A stretch of DNA of 64,000 nt, from NCBI RefSeq assembly GCF_003259255.1, contig NZ_QGOL01000002.1, positions 620,001 through 684,000 of the forward strand, given 5' to 3'. Position 1 is the first letter of the stretch; the number at the start of each line of letters is the position of its first letter. The notes beneath the pieces were generated by a model that saw nothing but the letters and a program-made list of their open reading frames with translations, was not told where the DNA came from and did not search any database. A program made the position numbers and the translations under genes. The DNA comes from Algoriphagus litoralis (GTDB taxonomy: Bacteria > Bacteroidota > Bacteroidia > Cytophagales > Cyclobacteriaceae). Positions 24,611 to 33,150 of this stretch are shown piece after piece.

Positions 24611-25795
24611 CTAATGCATCACTTCGGCCATTTTCGCAAAAGCCTTTTTTATCTCTCTAAACTGAATATCCCGGGATAGCTCCAAATCTCTTTTAGTGAG
24701 ATTTTTGGCAACTTGAAATTGCTTGAATGTATCAGAAAATTCCACCGCAAAATCATTTCCGACAACCCCCCAAGATCCAAGGTAGGCATTGAGTTTCTCT
24801 ACTTTCAATCCCACATGAGGAACAGCGTAACTCATGGCCGTGATGGCGCCGTGAAGACTGGTGCCGACATAGCATTTTGATTTGCCAATCAAATACATAA
24901 TATCCCAGATCGTATCGGCATCAAAATACCGATATGGGCAAGTCAGCCGACTTCCAAGATCCCTTAGCGCGACATCATCGTCATGATCCAAGGCTTTCCC
25001 AATCGGACAAAGACAAATGCTCGTTTTGCCTTCAGAATAAATTCGATCTACTTGGTCAGCGATAATGTCCAGTTTTCCCGTGGTGGTCTTTTTATTAATT
25101 TGGACAAAAGCATACTCGCCGCGGTTTTCGGAAACATAGGCCTTCACTTCCGGGCTAACTTTCGCTTCAAGCCAAGTCAACGGATAAAATTCTGACATCA
25201 GGATAGCCGAATCCGGAAATAAATCAGCCTTGATCCCTTCCTGCGCTAAATTCGATAAAGTTATCCTGTCCCTTACAGCAAAGTAATCCGCCTTGAGTAG
25301 TTTGTTCTTAAAGAAATAATATTTGGAGAAAATCTTGGCAGTCAATCCCGATCCACCCAAAGAATTTAAGATAACAGAATTGACTCCTTGGAAGTCTTTT
25401 TTGTCAAAAACGAATGGAAGCTCGGTTCGACCTTTTAAGATTTTTTGAGCAAACCGGTTCAGATTAAAGAACTTGGAGATTCGAACATGTCGTTTGTTGA
25501 TTTTCTGAAAAAGTGGATTCAGCGCTGCGTACAATGAATTCCAAGTCACGCCCAAAGCTTCTCCACCTGCGATGATTACATTGACTTTTTCATCTGGATT
25601 ATCACATTTTTCATAAAACTCCTGTAATCCTTCCGTTGGCAAGCCTCCAACTGCAGACAAATCTGACTTGACCAAACCAAAAAACTCAAACTCAGCTTCA
25701 ATACCCTGCGAATTCAGCTGCTTTTCAATTACTAGCGGAAACAATAGGTCACCATAGTTATAGCGATCAAAAGCTCCAATTATTACTATTTTCAT
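24611..25795 (-). CDS. Polysaccharide pyruvyl transferase family protein
   Basis: 394 residues. MKIVIIGAFDRYNYGDLLFP at the start (glycine-rich, N-Y-GD) and CYVGTSLHGAITAMSYAVPH near the C-terminus are the signatures of the WcaK/CsaB family. Members add pyruvate ketals to sugar residues of surface polysaccharides from phosphoenolpyruvate. It is divergent from the flippase gene and is the only minus-strand gene of the exopolysaccharide locus. Some relatives act on other glycans, so the acceptor is inferred from the neighbours. Confidence 0.88.
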   Translation of the reverse strand: MKIVIIGAFDRYNYGDLLFPLVIEKQLNSQGIEAEFEFFGLVKSDLSAVGGLPTEGLQEFYEKCDNPDEKVNVIIAGGEALGVTWNSLYAALNPLFQKINKRHVRISKFFNLNRFAQKILKGRTELPFVFDKKDFQGVNSVILNSLGGSGLTAKIFSKYYFFKNKLLKADYFAVRDRITLSNLAQEGIKADLFPDSAILMSEFYPLTWLEAKVSPEVKAYVSENRGEYAFVQINKKTTTGKLDIIADQVDRIYSEGKTSICLCPIGKALDHDDDVALRDLGSRLTCPYRYFDADTIWDIMYLIGKSKCYVGTSLHGAITAMSYAVPHVGLKVEKLNAYLGSWGVVGNDFAVEFSDTFKQFQVAKNLTKRDLELSRDIQFREIKKAFAKMAEVMH

Positions 25796-26148
25796 GGGGT
25801 TATAATTTTTTTTAGGGCTACATAGCTTATCCCCTCCACCGTGGCAGATCGGGCGAATCTCCTAGGATTGTCCTTACGCTATTTCAAGTATCGATTGTAG
25901 CAGGCTTGATTTCATTCTAGATTTTCTTTTGGAATTCCTTCCTTCGTGTTCAGGTACATCTTTATTCAAAATAAATGCTTGATTTAATTTTGGGCTTTTG
26001 CCTCGATAAAGGAACTGTTTTTGAAGAAGCATAGGAGTGTAAACCAATTTAGTTTGTCTCTTTGATCCTGTCTTTACAAATTCTATTCTAGATTTCTTGA
26101 ATAGACAACTCCAACAAATAGCAAAGTCTTGCGAAAAACCAAAAACCA
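25796..26148. other. 353-bp divergent intergenic region of the exopolysaccharide locus
   Basis: This spacer between pyruvyl transferase and flippase must hold both promoters. I find no perfect TAnnTTTG element. TAGATTTC at 26089-26096 is a one-mismatch candidate for the flippase. An inverted repeat, TCTATTC (26082-26088) and GAATAGA (26099-26105), overlaps it, with a wider TTGTCT (26054-26059) / AGACAA (26103-26108) pair. A minus-strand open frame here is not supported as a gene. Confidence 0.4.
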
Positions 26149-27690
26149 ATGAGTAATCAACAGGCTGCAAAGCGTATTTTTTCCGGATCGGTCTGGGGCA
26201 TTTTAGCCAAAATCCTTGATGCTGGGGCCAAGTTTGTGACCATTCCATTGCTGGTAGGATATTATGGAAAAGCGGATTACGGATTGATTGCGCTTGCTTT
26301 CTCGCTCAATGCCTATTTGCGGCTGATGGATTTGGGAATGAATGTAGGCTCGGTCCGCTTTCTAGCTATTTGGGAAAATGCAAAAGACTGGAACAGCATT
26401 TCTCGGGCTTCCCGATCCAGCGTGATGTTCTATGGGGCAATCGGCCTCGTCAATTCGCTGATCTTCATCTGGATGGGGAATTATGGGCAGCAGCTCTTCA
26501 ACCTATCCGCGGAACAGCTCCCGATCTATCGGGTGATGATGTACATCCTCTCTGCCAGTACGATTCTCAACTGGCTTTCCAATGTCATCATCCAACTGCT
26601 CAGTGCCAAAGATGAATTGGGTTATGTGAACCGGGTGAATGTCATCAGCAGCATCCTGAACTTTGTCGTGGCTTTGGTAGCAATCAACCTCCAGTGGTCT
26701 TTACCGGTGTACTTTGTGTTTTATACACTTTCCACCCTCATCCCAATCCCATTTAATGTCTATAAACTTCGGGTTTTTCCTATTTCCCGCAGAAAGCTCT
26801 TGGCTCCAAAATGGGACGGAAAAATCTTCAAAGAAATCCTTGGATACAGTTCAGCGATATTCCTGATGGGGCTTTTTCAGTTGACTGCCAATGAACTCCG
26901 ACCTATCCTTTTGGCTAGATATGCCAGTGGAATTGATGTTTTGACAGATTATCGAGTGATCCAGACCATCGCAATGTTGGTTATTTCCTTTGGAACCGTT
27001 TTTCTTCAAGTTCTGCTTCCGGCTGCCTCCAAAGTATACGCGGAAAAGAATCAGGAGAAAATGGAGAAATTGGTTTTTGAAGCCACCCGATTTATTTCCA
27101 TGTTTTTGTCGGCTGTGGTATTTGTGCTGGTGTTGAATTCGGACACCATTCTGCTACTGTATATGGGTGAAGAATACCTCCATTTGACACCTTGGCTAAT
27201 CATTTGGCTGTTTACAGTTTTGCTCAATATGCACAATACGCCTGTGGCAAGTCTGGTTCTTTCCTCGGGAAAAACCCGATTTCTTATCTACTCCTCAGCT
27301 GCTGCCTGTCTGTTGTCATTGCCGATTACAGTCATTTTAGCACCCTCCTACGATGTGGGAGCGGCTGTGATTGGCTATTTCGCGTACATGCTTATCCAAA
27401 TCGGATTCTTCTATGTCCACTACATTCCCAAAGTGCTAAAGCTCAACAGCAAGCGGATCTTTTTTGGTGCATTTGGCCCGGCGATACTTTGCGCTGCCGT
27501 TTCATTTGGCATAGCCTACTTGGCCAAAAACTTGCTTACTGATACACAGGGGCTTATTCTTATCCTTCTTGTTTCGGCCACGTTTATCCTTGTTTTCGGC
27601 TTGCTTCTACGGCTTTTTGTAGTGAATAGCGAGGACATTAGGCGAATCAAAGAACTCTTCAAGAAGCCTACTACGCCAACTTTTCCATGA
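26149..27690 (+). CDS. Oligosaccharide flippase (Wzx-like, MATE/MOP superfamily)
   Basis: 513 residues with about 12-14 membrane segments. It begins RIFSGSVWGILAKILDAGAKFVTIPLLVG, with YYGKADYGLIALAFSLNAYLRL following, a typical polysaccharide biosynthesis protein N-terminus. It would flip lipid-linked repeat units to the periplasmic face. It is first of a nine-gene plus-strand run, with the next gene starting 4 bp after its stop. Confidence 0.9.
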   Translation: MSNQQAAKRIFSGSVWGILAKILDAGAKFVTIPLLVGYYGKADYGLIALAFSLNAYLRLMDLGMNVGSVRFLAIWENAKDWNSISRASRSSVMFYGAIGLVNSLIFIWMGNYGQQLFNLSAEQLPIYRVMMYILSASTILNWLSNVIIQLLSAKDELGYVNRVNVISSILNFVVALVAINLQWSLPVYFVFYTLSTLIPIPFNVYKLRVFPISRRKLLAPKWDGKIFKEILGYSSAIFLMGLFQLTANELRPILLARYASGIDVLTDYRVIQTIAMLVISFGTVFLQVLLPAASKVYAEKNQEKMEKLVFEATRFISMFLSAVVFVLVLNSDTILLLYMGEEYLHLTPWLIIWLFTVLLNMHNTPVASLVLSSGKTRFLIYSSAAACLLSLPITVILAPSYDVGAAVIGYFAYMLIQIGFFYVHYIPKVLKLNSKRIFFGAFGPAILCAAVSFGIAYLAKNLLTDTQGLILILLVSATFILVFGLLLRLFVVNSEDIRRIKELFKKPTTPTFP

Positions 27691-27694
27691 GTCT

Positions 27695-28621
27695 ATGATT
27701 AAATTTTCCATTTGTATCCCAGCTTACAAGAGTGAATACCTAAAAGAATGCATTCAAAGCATACTCAACCAGACAGTTTCGGATTTTGAGTTAATCATCC
27801 TCAACGACCACTCTCCTGAACCCGTGAAGGAGGTTGTAGCCTCGATCGAAGATCCTCGAATCCGGTATTTTGAAAATGAAAAAAATGTCGGTTCGGTCGA
27901 CTTGGTGGATAACTGGAACCAATGTCTCTCGTACGCAATTGGGGAATTTGTCATCATAATGGGGGATGATGACCTACTTCGTTCGGATTATTTGGAAGAG
28001 TTTATTCGATTGATTGAGACTTTTCCTGATTTGGAAGTATACCACTGCAGAAGTTTAGTAATCGATGATATGGGCAGCGAAATTATGCTAACCCCAGCTT
28101 TGCCCCAGTTTGAATATGTCTATGATTCAATATGGCATCGCCTTCATCAGCTTCGCTCCAATTATATTTCAGACTATGTCTACCGGACTGAGACCTTGAA
28201 GCATCGGGGTGGTTTTTTTAAACTTCCATTAGCGTGGGGTTCCGATGATATCAGCGCATTCATCGCAAGTGCAGAAAAGGGAATCGCGCATACCAACACG
28301 CCCGTTTTTCGTTACCGAAGCAATAGACTCTCGATCACCTCCACCGGAAGCGATATACACAAAATGGAGGCGGACCTCGGATATGCCGATTGGTTGGAAG
28401 CTTTTATGAAAAATAATCCACCAAAAAAACAAGATGAAGTGGTCTATGCTCATCTCTCCAGAAATCTGCAACACTACATCAAACTCCGAAAAGTCTACAC
28501 GATGATGGTCTCCATGAGATCAAGCCGCTTCAAAAAAATGCTGATGTGGATCAAAGGCCGAAAAAAATACAACTTAACGATTGGGTCAATTCTAGTCGCA
28601 TTTTTGAAGAGTTTTAATTAA
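27695..28621 (+). CDS. Glycosyltransferase family 2 (GT-A fold)
   Basis: 308 residues. FSICIPAYKSEYLKECIQSI opens the protein, LNDHSPEP follows, and the DXD-type motif is GDDDLLRSDYL at about residue 89. GT2 enzymes use nucleotide-sugar donors and invert the linkage. The protein would add one sugar to the lipid-linked unit at the cytoplasmic membrane face. Donor and acceptor cannot be inferred. It ends 10 bp before the next gene. Confidence 0.88.
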   Translation: MIKFSICIPAYKSEYLKECIQSILNQTVSDFELIILNDHSPEPVKEVVASIEDPRIRYFENEKNVGSVDLVDNWNQCLSYAIGEFVIIMGDDDLLRSDYLEEFIRLIETFPDLEVYHCRSLVIDDMGSEIMLTPALPQFEYVYDSIWHRLHQLRSNYISDYVYRTETLKHRGGFFKLPLAWGSDDISAFIASAEKGIAHTNTPVFRYRSNRLSITSTGSDIHKMEADLGYADWLEAFMKNNPPKKQDEVVYAHLSRNLQHYIKLRKVYTMMVSMRSSRFKKMLMWIKGRKKYNLTIGSILVAFLKSFN

Positions 28622-28631
28622 AACCGCCTCT

Positions 28632-29711
28632 ATGAAAGTCATTTTCAACCCGTCGGAAAATAAGGAGAATAAGTACATCGATATTCTGGTCAATTCACTT
28701 AAAAATGGAGGGTACGAAGTTTTCCCACTTGATGGTTTATTGTCCAGTTGGAAGCATTTTGACAGTATAAAACTTGTTCATCTCAACTGGTTTGAGAATC
28801 TGGACGAAAGTAGCAGGGGAGCAACTTTGAAAAGTTTTTTTCGAAAACTGGTTGCGCTGCTAGTCATTCGGCTCGGCAATAAAAAGTTGGTTTGGACTAT
28901 GCATAATAGAGTTTCGCATGAAAAAGGATCTGGAAAATGGAGCCAGATTCTCAGCGCTTTACTGATTCGCTGGGCAGATAGGATTGTGATTCATAGTGAA
29001 GAATCTCGCGCTCTTTTGGGTGGAAGATCCCATGTGTTATTGAGAAAAGTAGTCCATATTCCGCACCCGGATTTTATTGGTGTTTATGGACCGATCCTGT
29101 CGAGTGCCGCTCCGCAAGTAGAAAATCCAATAAAACTGGTTTTTATCGGTGCGGTAAAACCTTATAAAAATATTGAACTGCTGATCCAGCTGGCAAGAAA
29201 ATTCCCCACAACAATTCAAATTTCAATCCTTGGGAATCCCAATTCTCAGGGATACAAGGAAGAATTGCTGAAACTCGGAAGCGGCCTTGCAAATCTTATT
29301 CTCCGGCTGGAATTCATCCCCGATGAGGAGATTCCTGAAATCCTGTCAAAATCAGACCTTGTCATTCTTCCCTATAACATGGATAGCAGCCTGAATTCAG
29401 GAACTGTCCTTTTGGCTTTTTCTTATCAAAAAACAGTTATATGCCCGCAAATTGGCACAGTCAATGATTTTGGAAAAGAGAATGCTGCTATTTTTTCCTA
29501 TGTATATTCCTCTGAAAAAGAACATATGGAAAAGCTCTCTGACAGGATCAATTTGGCCATTGCATTAAAAAAAGCAAACCCATTGGTCTTTGAAGAAATG
29601 GGCAGGAAGATGTTCTCCCTGGTCAAGGAACAGAACGATAAGGCCATCGCAGGTCAAAAGCTAATCGACCTGTATGCGCAGCTGCTTGGGGAGAAGCCCA
29701 ACTCTAAATGA
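28632..29711 (+). CDS. Glycosyltransferase (GT-B fold, family 4-like)
   Basis: 359 residues. The N-terminal half has KLVHLNWFENLD and KKLVWTMHNRVSHEKGSG, patterns common in exopolysaccharide GT-B transferases. The C-terminal half has the GAVKPYKNIELLIQLA strand-helix and SDLVILPYNMDSSLNSGT, where the usual E-x7-E motif is poorly kept. It starts 10 bp after the GT2 gene. The linkage made is unknown. Confidence 0.82.
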   Translation: MKVIFNPSENKENKYIDILVNSLKNGGYEVFPLDGLLSSWKHFDSIKLVHLNWFENLDESSRGATLKSFFRKLVALLVIRLGNKKLVWTMHNRVSHEKGSGKWSQILSALLIRWADRIVIHSEESRALLGGRSHVLLRKVVHIPHPDFIGVYGPILSSAAPQVENPIKLVFIGAVKPYKNIELLIQLARKFPTTIQISILGNPNSQGYKEELLKLGSGLANLILRLEFIPDEEIPEILSKSDLVILPYNMDSSLNSGTVLLAFSYQKTVICPQIGTVNDFGKENAAIFSYVYSSEKEHMEKLSDRINLAIALKKANPLVFEEMGRKMFSLVKEQNDKAIAGQKLIDLYAQLLGEKPNSK

Positions 29712-29721
29712 TAAAACTTCA

Positions 29722-30918
29722 ATGAAAATTCTCTACATCAATTCACTATACAGTCCGCTAATCGAAGGAGGAGCTGAAATCTCCCTGAAGTTGATCGTGG
29801 AAGGATTGAAATCCAGAGGACATGATGTGGTGGTGTTGAGTTTAATGCCAGAATCTGGGTTAAAAGAAGAAATAATCGATACTGTAAAAGTCTATCGCGC
29901 AGGGTTGATTAACAGGTATTGGCCTTATTCAAAAAGTAAACCTGGCAAACTTTCCCGCTTAGGTTGGCATGTAAAAGACAGAGTGAATACGGAGATGGGG
30001 GAGTTGGTCAAGCAGATTTTGGCAAAAGAAAATCCCGACATCGTTTCTTGCCACAATCTTGCTGGCTGGTCAGTCAGTGTTTGGGATGTAATCCACGCTT
30101 CCAAAACCCCGATTGTCCAAGTTTTGCACGATTTGTACCTGCTTTGCCCAAACAGCAACATGTTTAAAGGTCAGACACCATGTACGCATCAGTGCACAAC
30201 CTGTAAACTTTTGCGATTTTCTCATTCAAAAAAATCTGCAAAAGTAAATGCAGTGGTAGGAATCAGTCAGAATATTCTGTCAAGATTTACTTCCGCAGGA
30301 TATTTTAAAAAAGCTGCAAACTACGTGGTCTACAATACCCGGGCGATAGACGAGCCTGCTCGTAAACCTTTCCGAAGGAAAAATCAAAAACTAATAATCG
30401 GCTACATCGGTACGCTTTCTCCGATCAAAGGAGTCGAATGGCTGATTGACCAATTTAAAACTCTTGGATTTTCATCACATCTATTTATCGCAGGCAAGGG
30501 GGAGACCGCCTATGAGAAAAGACTAAAAAAAGCTGGGGATGGTCATTCCATTGAGTTTCTTGGGTATCAGAATTCGCAGGAATTTTTCACCAAAATCGAT
30601 GTATTGGTGGTTCCTTCGCTGTGGCAAGAGCCACTGGGAATGGTGGCGATTGAGGCCTTGGCTCATCACATTCCCGTCATTGCTAACAAAGCAGGAGGTC
30701 TGCAGGAAACTATCCAAGATCAAATAAATGGGCTTTTCTGCTATTCCGATCGACCGGAATCTTTGGGAGAAGCCTTGACCACCATCTATCTGGAACCTGA
30801 GACCTATAATTCGATGAGCCAGGTGGCAAGGAAGTCGGTTGAGGACATTCTCAGCGCAGAAAGGATGATTTCAGCGTACGAGACCGTTTTGAATCAAACC
30901 CTTCAAAAAACAACCTGA
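29722..30918 (+). CDS. Glycosyltransferase family 4
   Basis: 398 residues from the ATG at 29722, 10 bp after the previous stop; the open frame extends upstream into that gene but the extra codons are not GT4-like. The protein has EGGAEISLKLIVEGLKSRGH (acceptor side), GYIGTLSPIKGVEWLIDQF (donor domain), and EPLGMVAIEALAHHIPVIA, the E-x7-E nucleotide-sugar motif. A cysteine cluster at about 144-163 (C-PNSNMFKGQTPCTHQCTTC) is seen in a subset of GT4 enzymes. It is a retaining transferase of unknown linkage. Confidence 0.9.
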   Translation: MKILYINSLYSPLIEGGAEISLKLIVEGLKSRGHDVVVLSLMPESGLKEEIIDTVKVYRAGLINRYWPYSKSKPGKLSRLGWHVKDRVNTEMGELVKQILAKENPDIVSCHNLAGWSVSVWDVIHASKTPIVQVLHDLYLLCPNSNMFKGQTPCTHQCTTCKLLRFSHSKKSAKVNAVVGISQNILSRFTSAGYFKKAANYVVYNTRAIDEPARKPFRRKNQKLIIGYIGTLSPIKGVEWLIDQFKTLGFSSHLFIAGKGETAYEKRLKKAGDGHSIEFLGYQNSQEFFTKIDVLVVPSLWQEPLGMVAIEALAHHIPVIANKAGGLQETIQDQINGLFCYSDRPESLGEALTTIYLEPETYNSMSQVARKSVEDILSAERMISAYETVLNQTLQKTT

Positions 30919-30931
30919 ATCACCACTTCGC

Positions 30932-32137
30932 ATGATCGACTCAAATCTTAAATCAGCCTTCAGTTTGCCTGCATTGTGGAAAGACACCCGAGCTGGAGAA
31001 TGGCTGTTTTTGATTTCAATTGTTTCTGTTTTCTTTCCGGTGAAGATATATCCTGCCTTCTTTTTAATCTCCAGCATTCAATTCTACAGGGAATCGCCAA
31101 AACTCAAATTAGAGATTTGGAGCCTTGCTTTGCTTGTTTTCAGCGGCTATGCCTCGCTCAGTTTTGCTTTCACATTTGATGGTGAATTATTTTCCTTAGT
31201 CAATCTGGCCAAGCTTCTGATCAATTTTTGCTTTTTGTTCTTTTCTGTTCACTGGCTAAGAAGCCGAGACAATTCATTGCTTTTGATACGCCTCGAAAAG
31301 GTCCTGATTGCAGTTTTCGTCATCATTCTGATCCAAATCTTGGTGTATCATGAAGCGATGAACTTTCGATTGATAACGGGCAGTTCCTCCTCAGGTCAAG
31401 CCAGTTCACTTTACAATAAGTCTCTGTATTTCTGGGGATTGGATGATAAAAACATGTTTGGAGCACGCATCGCTTTGCTTGGTTTTATTCTTATTTGTAT
31501 CCCAATCGTTGCCCGCAATACTGTCCCTGTGTGGAGAGTTTTGGGGATTTTTTGCCTTGCGTTTCTCAGTCTTTCCCGCACCCCACTTGTCGCTTTATTG
31601 ATCGGAGTTTTCCTGCTTTTCTGGATGATTGCTTCCAAAAAGTGGCGAATGGTATTGGTAGGCGGGCTTCTCATATGTCTTCCTTTCCTGTTGGAAAAGA
31701 TAGTCAGAGTGGATAATCTGACTTCCTCAAATGATGGAATGGGAATCAGGCTGGTCTATTGGAAGGCTTTTTTTCAGAATTTCCGTGAGATTTCTCCGCT
31801 TGGCAATGGCTTTTTGAGTGCCCCTGAGTTCTTGGAGAAGTATGCAGACTTCTACAGAGGAGAGCCTCACATTCACAATACTTTCCTGACTGCCTATCTG
31901 GAATTAGGAATCATAGGATTCCTGTCTTTCATCAGTTTTTTGTGGTTTTTCTTCAAAGAAAGTGTTTCACGATTTTCCAATGTCAGGTTTCAGGTCCTGC
32001 TTTTTGTGCCGCTGCTCTCGATCATGATGATCTTATATTCTGGCTATGACAATGATGTGGTCTTGTATTTGATTCTAATGTTCCTCTTGGCAAATGTCCA
32101 TGCCCTTGATTTTGATAAACTGAAATTTAAATTATGA
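30932..32137 (+). CDS. O-antigen ligase/polymerase-type membrane protein (Wzy-like)
   Basis: 401 residues with 10 or more hydrophobic segments and a large periplasmic loop between about 240 and 310 that ends HIHNTFLTAYLELGIIGF, the usual O-antigen ligase-domain signature. In this context, with Wzx and a priming sugar transferase, it is most likely the polymerase that links flipped repeat units. A WaaL-type ligase role cannot be excluded from sequence alone. Its stop overlaps the next start by 4 bp (ATGA). Confidence 0.8.
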   Translation: MIDSNLKSAFSLPALWKDTRAGEWLFLISIVSVFFPVKIYPAFFLISSIQFYRESPKLKLEIWSLALLVFSGYASLSFAFTFDGELFSLVNLAKLLINFCFLFFSVHWLRSRDNSLLLIRLEKVLIAVFVIILIQILVYHEAMNFRLITGSSSSGQASSLYNKSLYFWGLDDKNMFGARIALLGFILICIPIVARNTVPVWRVLGIFCLAFLSLSRTPLVALLIGVFLLFWMIASKKWRMVLVGGLLICLPFLLEKIVRVDNLTSSNDGMGIRLVYWKAFFQNFREISPLGNGFLSAPEFLEKYADFYRGEPHIHNTFLTAYLELGIIGFLSFISFLWFFFKESVSRFSNVRFQVLLFVPLLSIMMILYSGYDNDVVLYLILMFLLANVHALDFDKLKFKL

Positions 32138-33126
32138 GCAATCAAACCCATGTAATTGTTGACCCGAGGTGGGAAGGAAACACCGGAATCGGTAGACTGT
32201 ACAAGGAGGTTTTGAATAAAATGCCACTCAACACCAGTTGCTCTTTTATCAAAAGTGATTTGAAAGTGGGTAATCCACTCTCTCCACTTATGCTTGGAAT
32301 TCAGGCAAATGAATCCGGTGCGGATGTGTTTTACAGCCCATCCTTTATGCCTCCGGCGCGTTGCAAAGTGCCCTTTATTTTTACTGTTCACGACTTGATG
32401 CACCTGTATTACTATTCAGGCTTTCACAGGTTTTATTACAAAAAGATCATCGCTAATCTTGCCCTGAATGCCAAGAAAATAATCACCGTTTCTCAGTATA
32501 GCAAAACACAACTGGTTGACCTGCTTGGAATCCCAGCATCTTTGATCAAAGTAATCTATAATGGAGTAGATCGAAGTTTTTTCGAAAGTGGGGAATCTCA
32601 ATACTCCGAAAGACCTTATCTTCTTTATGTAGGAAACAGGCGAAAAAACAAAAATATCCCAGCAATGCTGACTGCATTTGCCCAGGCTAATATCCCCAAA
32701 GACTTCATTTTTGCACTGTCAGGAGAGGAAGATGTGGAGCTGGGACTATTGATAGATAAACTTCAAATCAACGACAGAGTGAAGTTTCTAGGTTTTATTC
32801 CTGAGAAAGATCTTCCTAAACTCTACAGAGAGGCACACGCTACTATGTTTGTGTCTTTGATGGAAGGTTTTGGCCTTCCGGTCATCGAGTCTATGGCTTC
32901 GGGAACACCGGTTTTGACTTCATCAATCAGTTCTCTGCCCGAGATCGCAGGTGATGCTGCGCTTTGTGTGGATCCTACTGCTGTTTCAGCTATTAGTTCC
33001 GGAATTGAGAAATTGGTCCACGACGGGGATTTTTACCTCCAATGTGTCAGCAATGGGATAGTAAGGGCCCAGCAATTTTCTTGGGAAAAAACAGCGCATC
33101 AAACCTGGGATACTATTCTTTCCTAA
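32134..33126 (+). CDS. Glycosyltransferase family 4 (mannosyltransferase-like)
   Basis: 330 residues. VDPRWEGNTGIGRLYKEVL begins the acceptor domain, VHDLMHLYYYSGFHRFYYK and ITVSQYSKTQLVDLLGIP follow, then LLYVGNRRKNKNIPAMLTAF and SLMEGFGLPVIESMASGTPV with the E-x7-E motif. This set is typical of GT4 mannosyl- and rhamnosyltransferases. It overlaps the polymerase gene by 4 bp, so translation is coupled. Confidence 0.9.
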   Translation: MSNQTHVIVDPRWEGNTGIGRLYKEVLNKMPLNTSCSFIKSDLKVGNPLSPLMLGIQANESGADVFYSPSFMPPARCKVPFIFTVHDLMHLYYYSGFHRFYYKKIIANLALNAKKIITVSQYSKTQLVDLLGIPASLIKVIYNGVDRSFFESGESQYSERPYLLYVGNRRKNKNIPAMLTAFAQANIPKDFIFALSGEEDVELGLLIDKLQINDRVKFLGFIPEKDLPKLYREAHATMFVSLMEGFGLPVIESMASGTPVLTSSISSLPEIAGDAALCVDPTAVSAISSGIEKLVHDGDFYLQCVSNGIVRAQQFSWEKTAHQTWDTILS

Positions 33127-33150
33127 GAAGCTTACTCAAAGTTAATTGAC

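Noticed and set aside
25874..26248. Minus-strand reading frame of 124 codons between the pyruvyl transferase and flippase genes
   Set aside because: It overlaps the flippase N-terminus by 100 bp on the opposite strand, has no recognisable domain and a random-looking composition; it is treated as non-coding.
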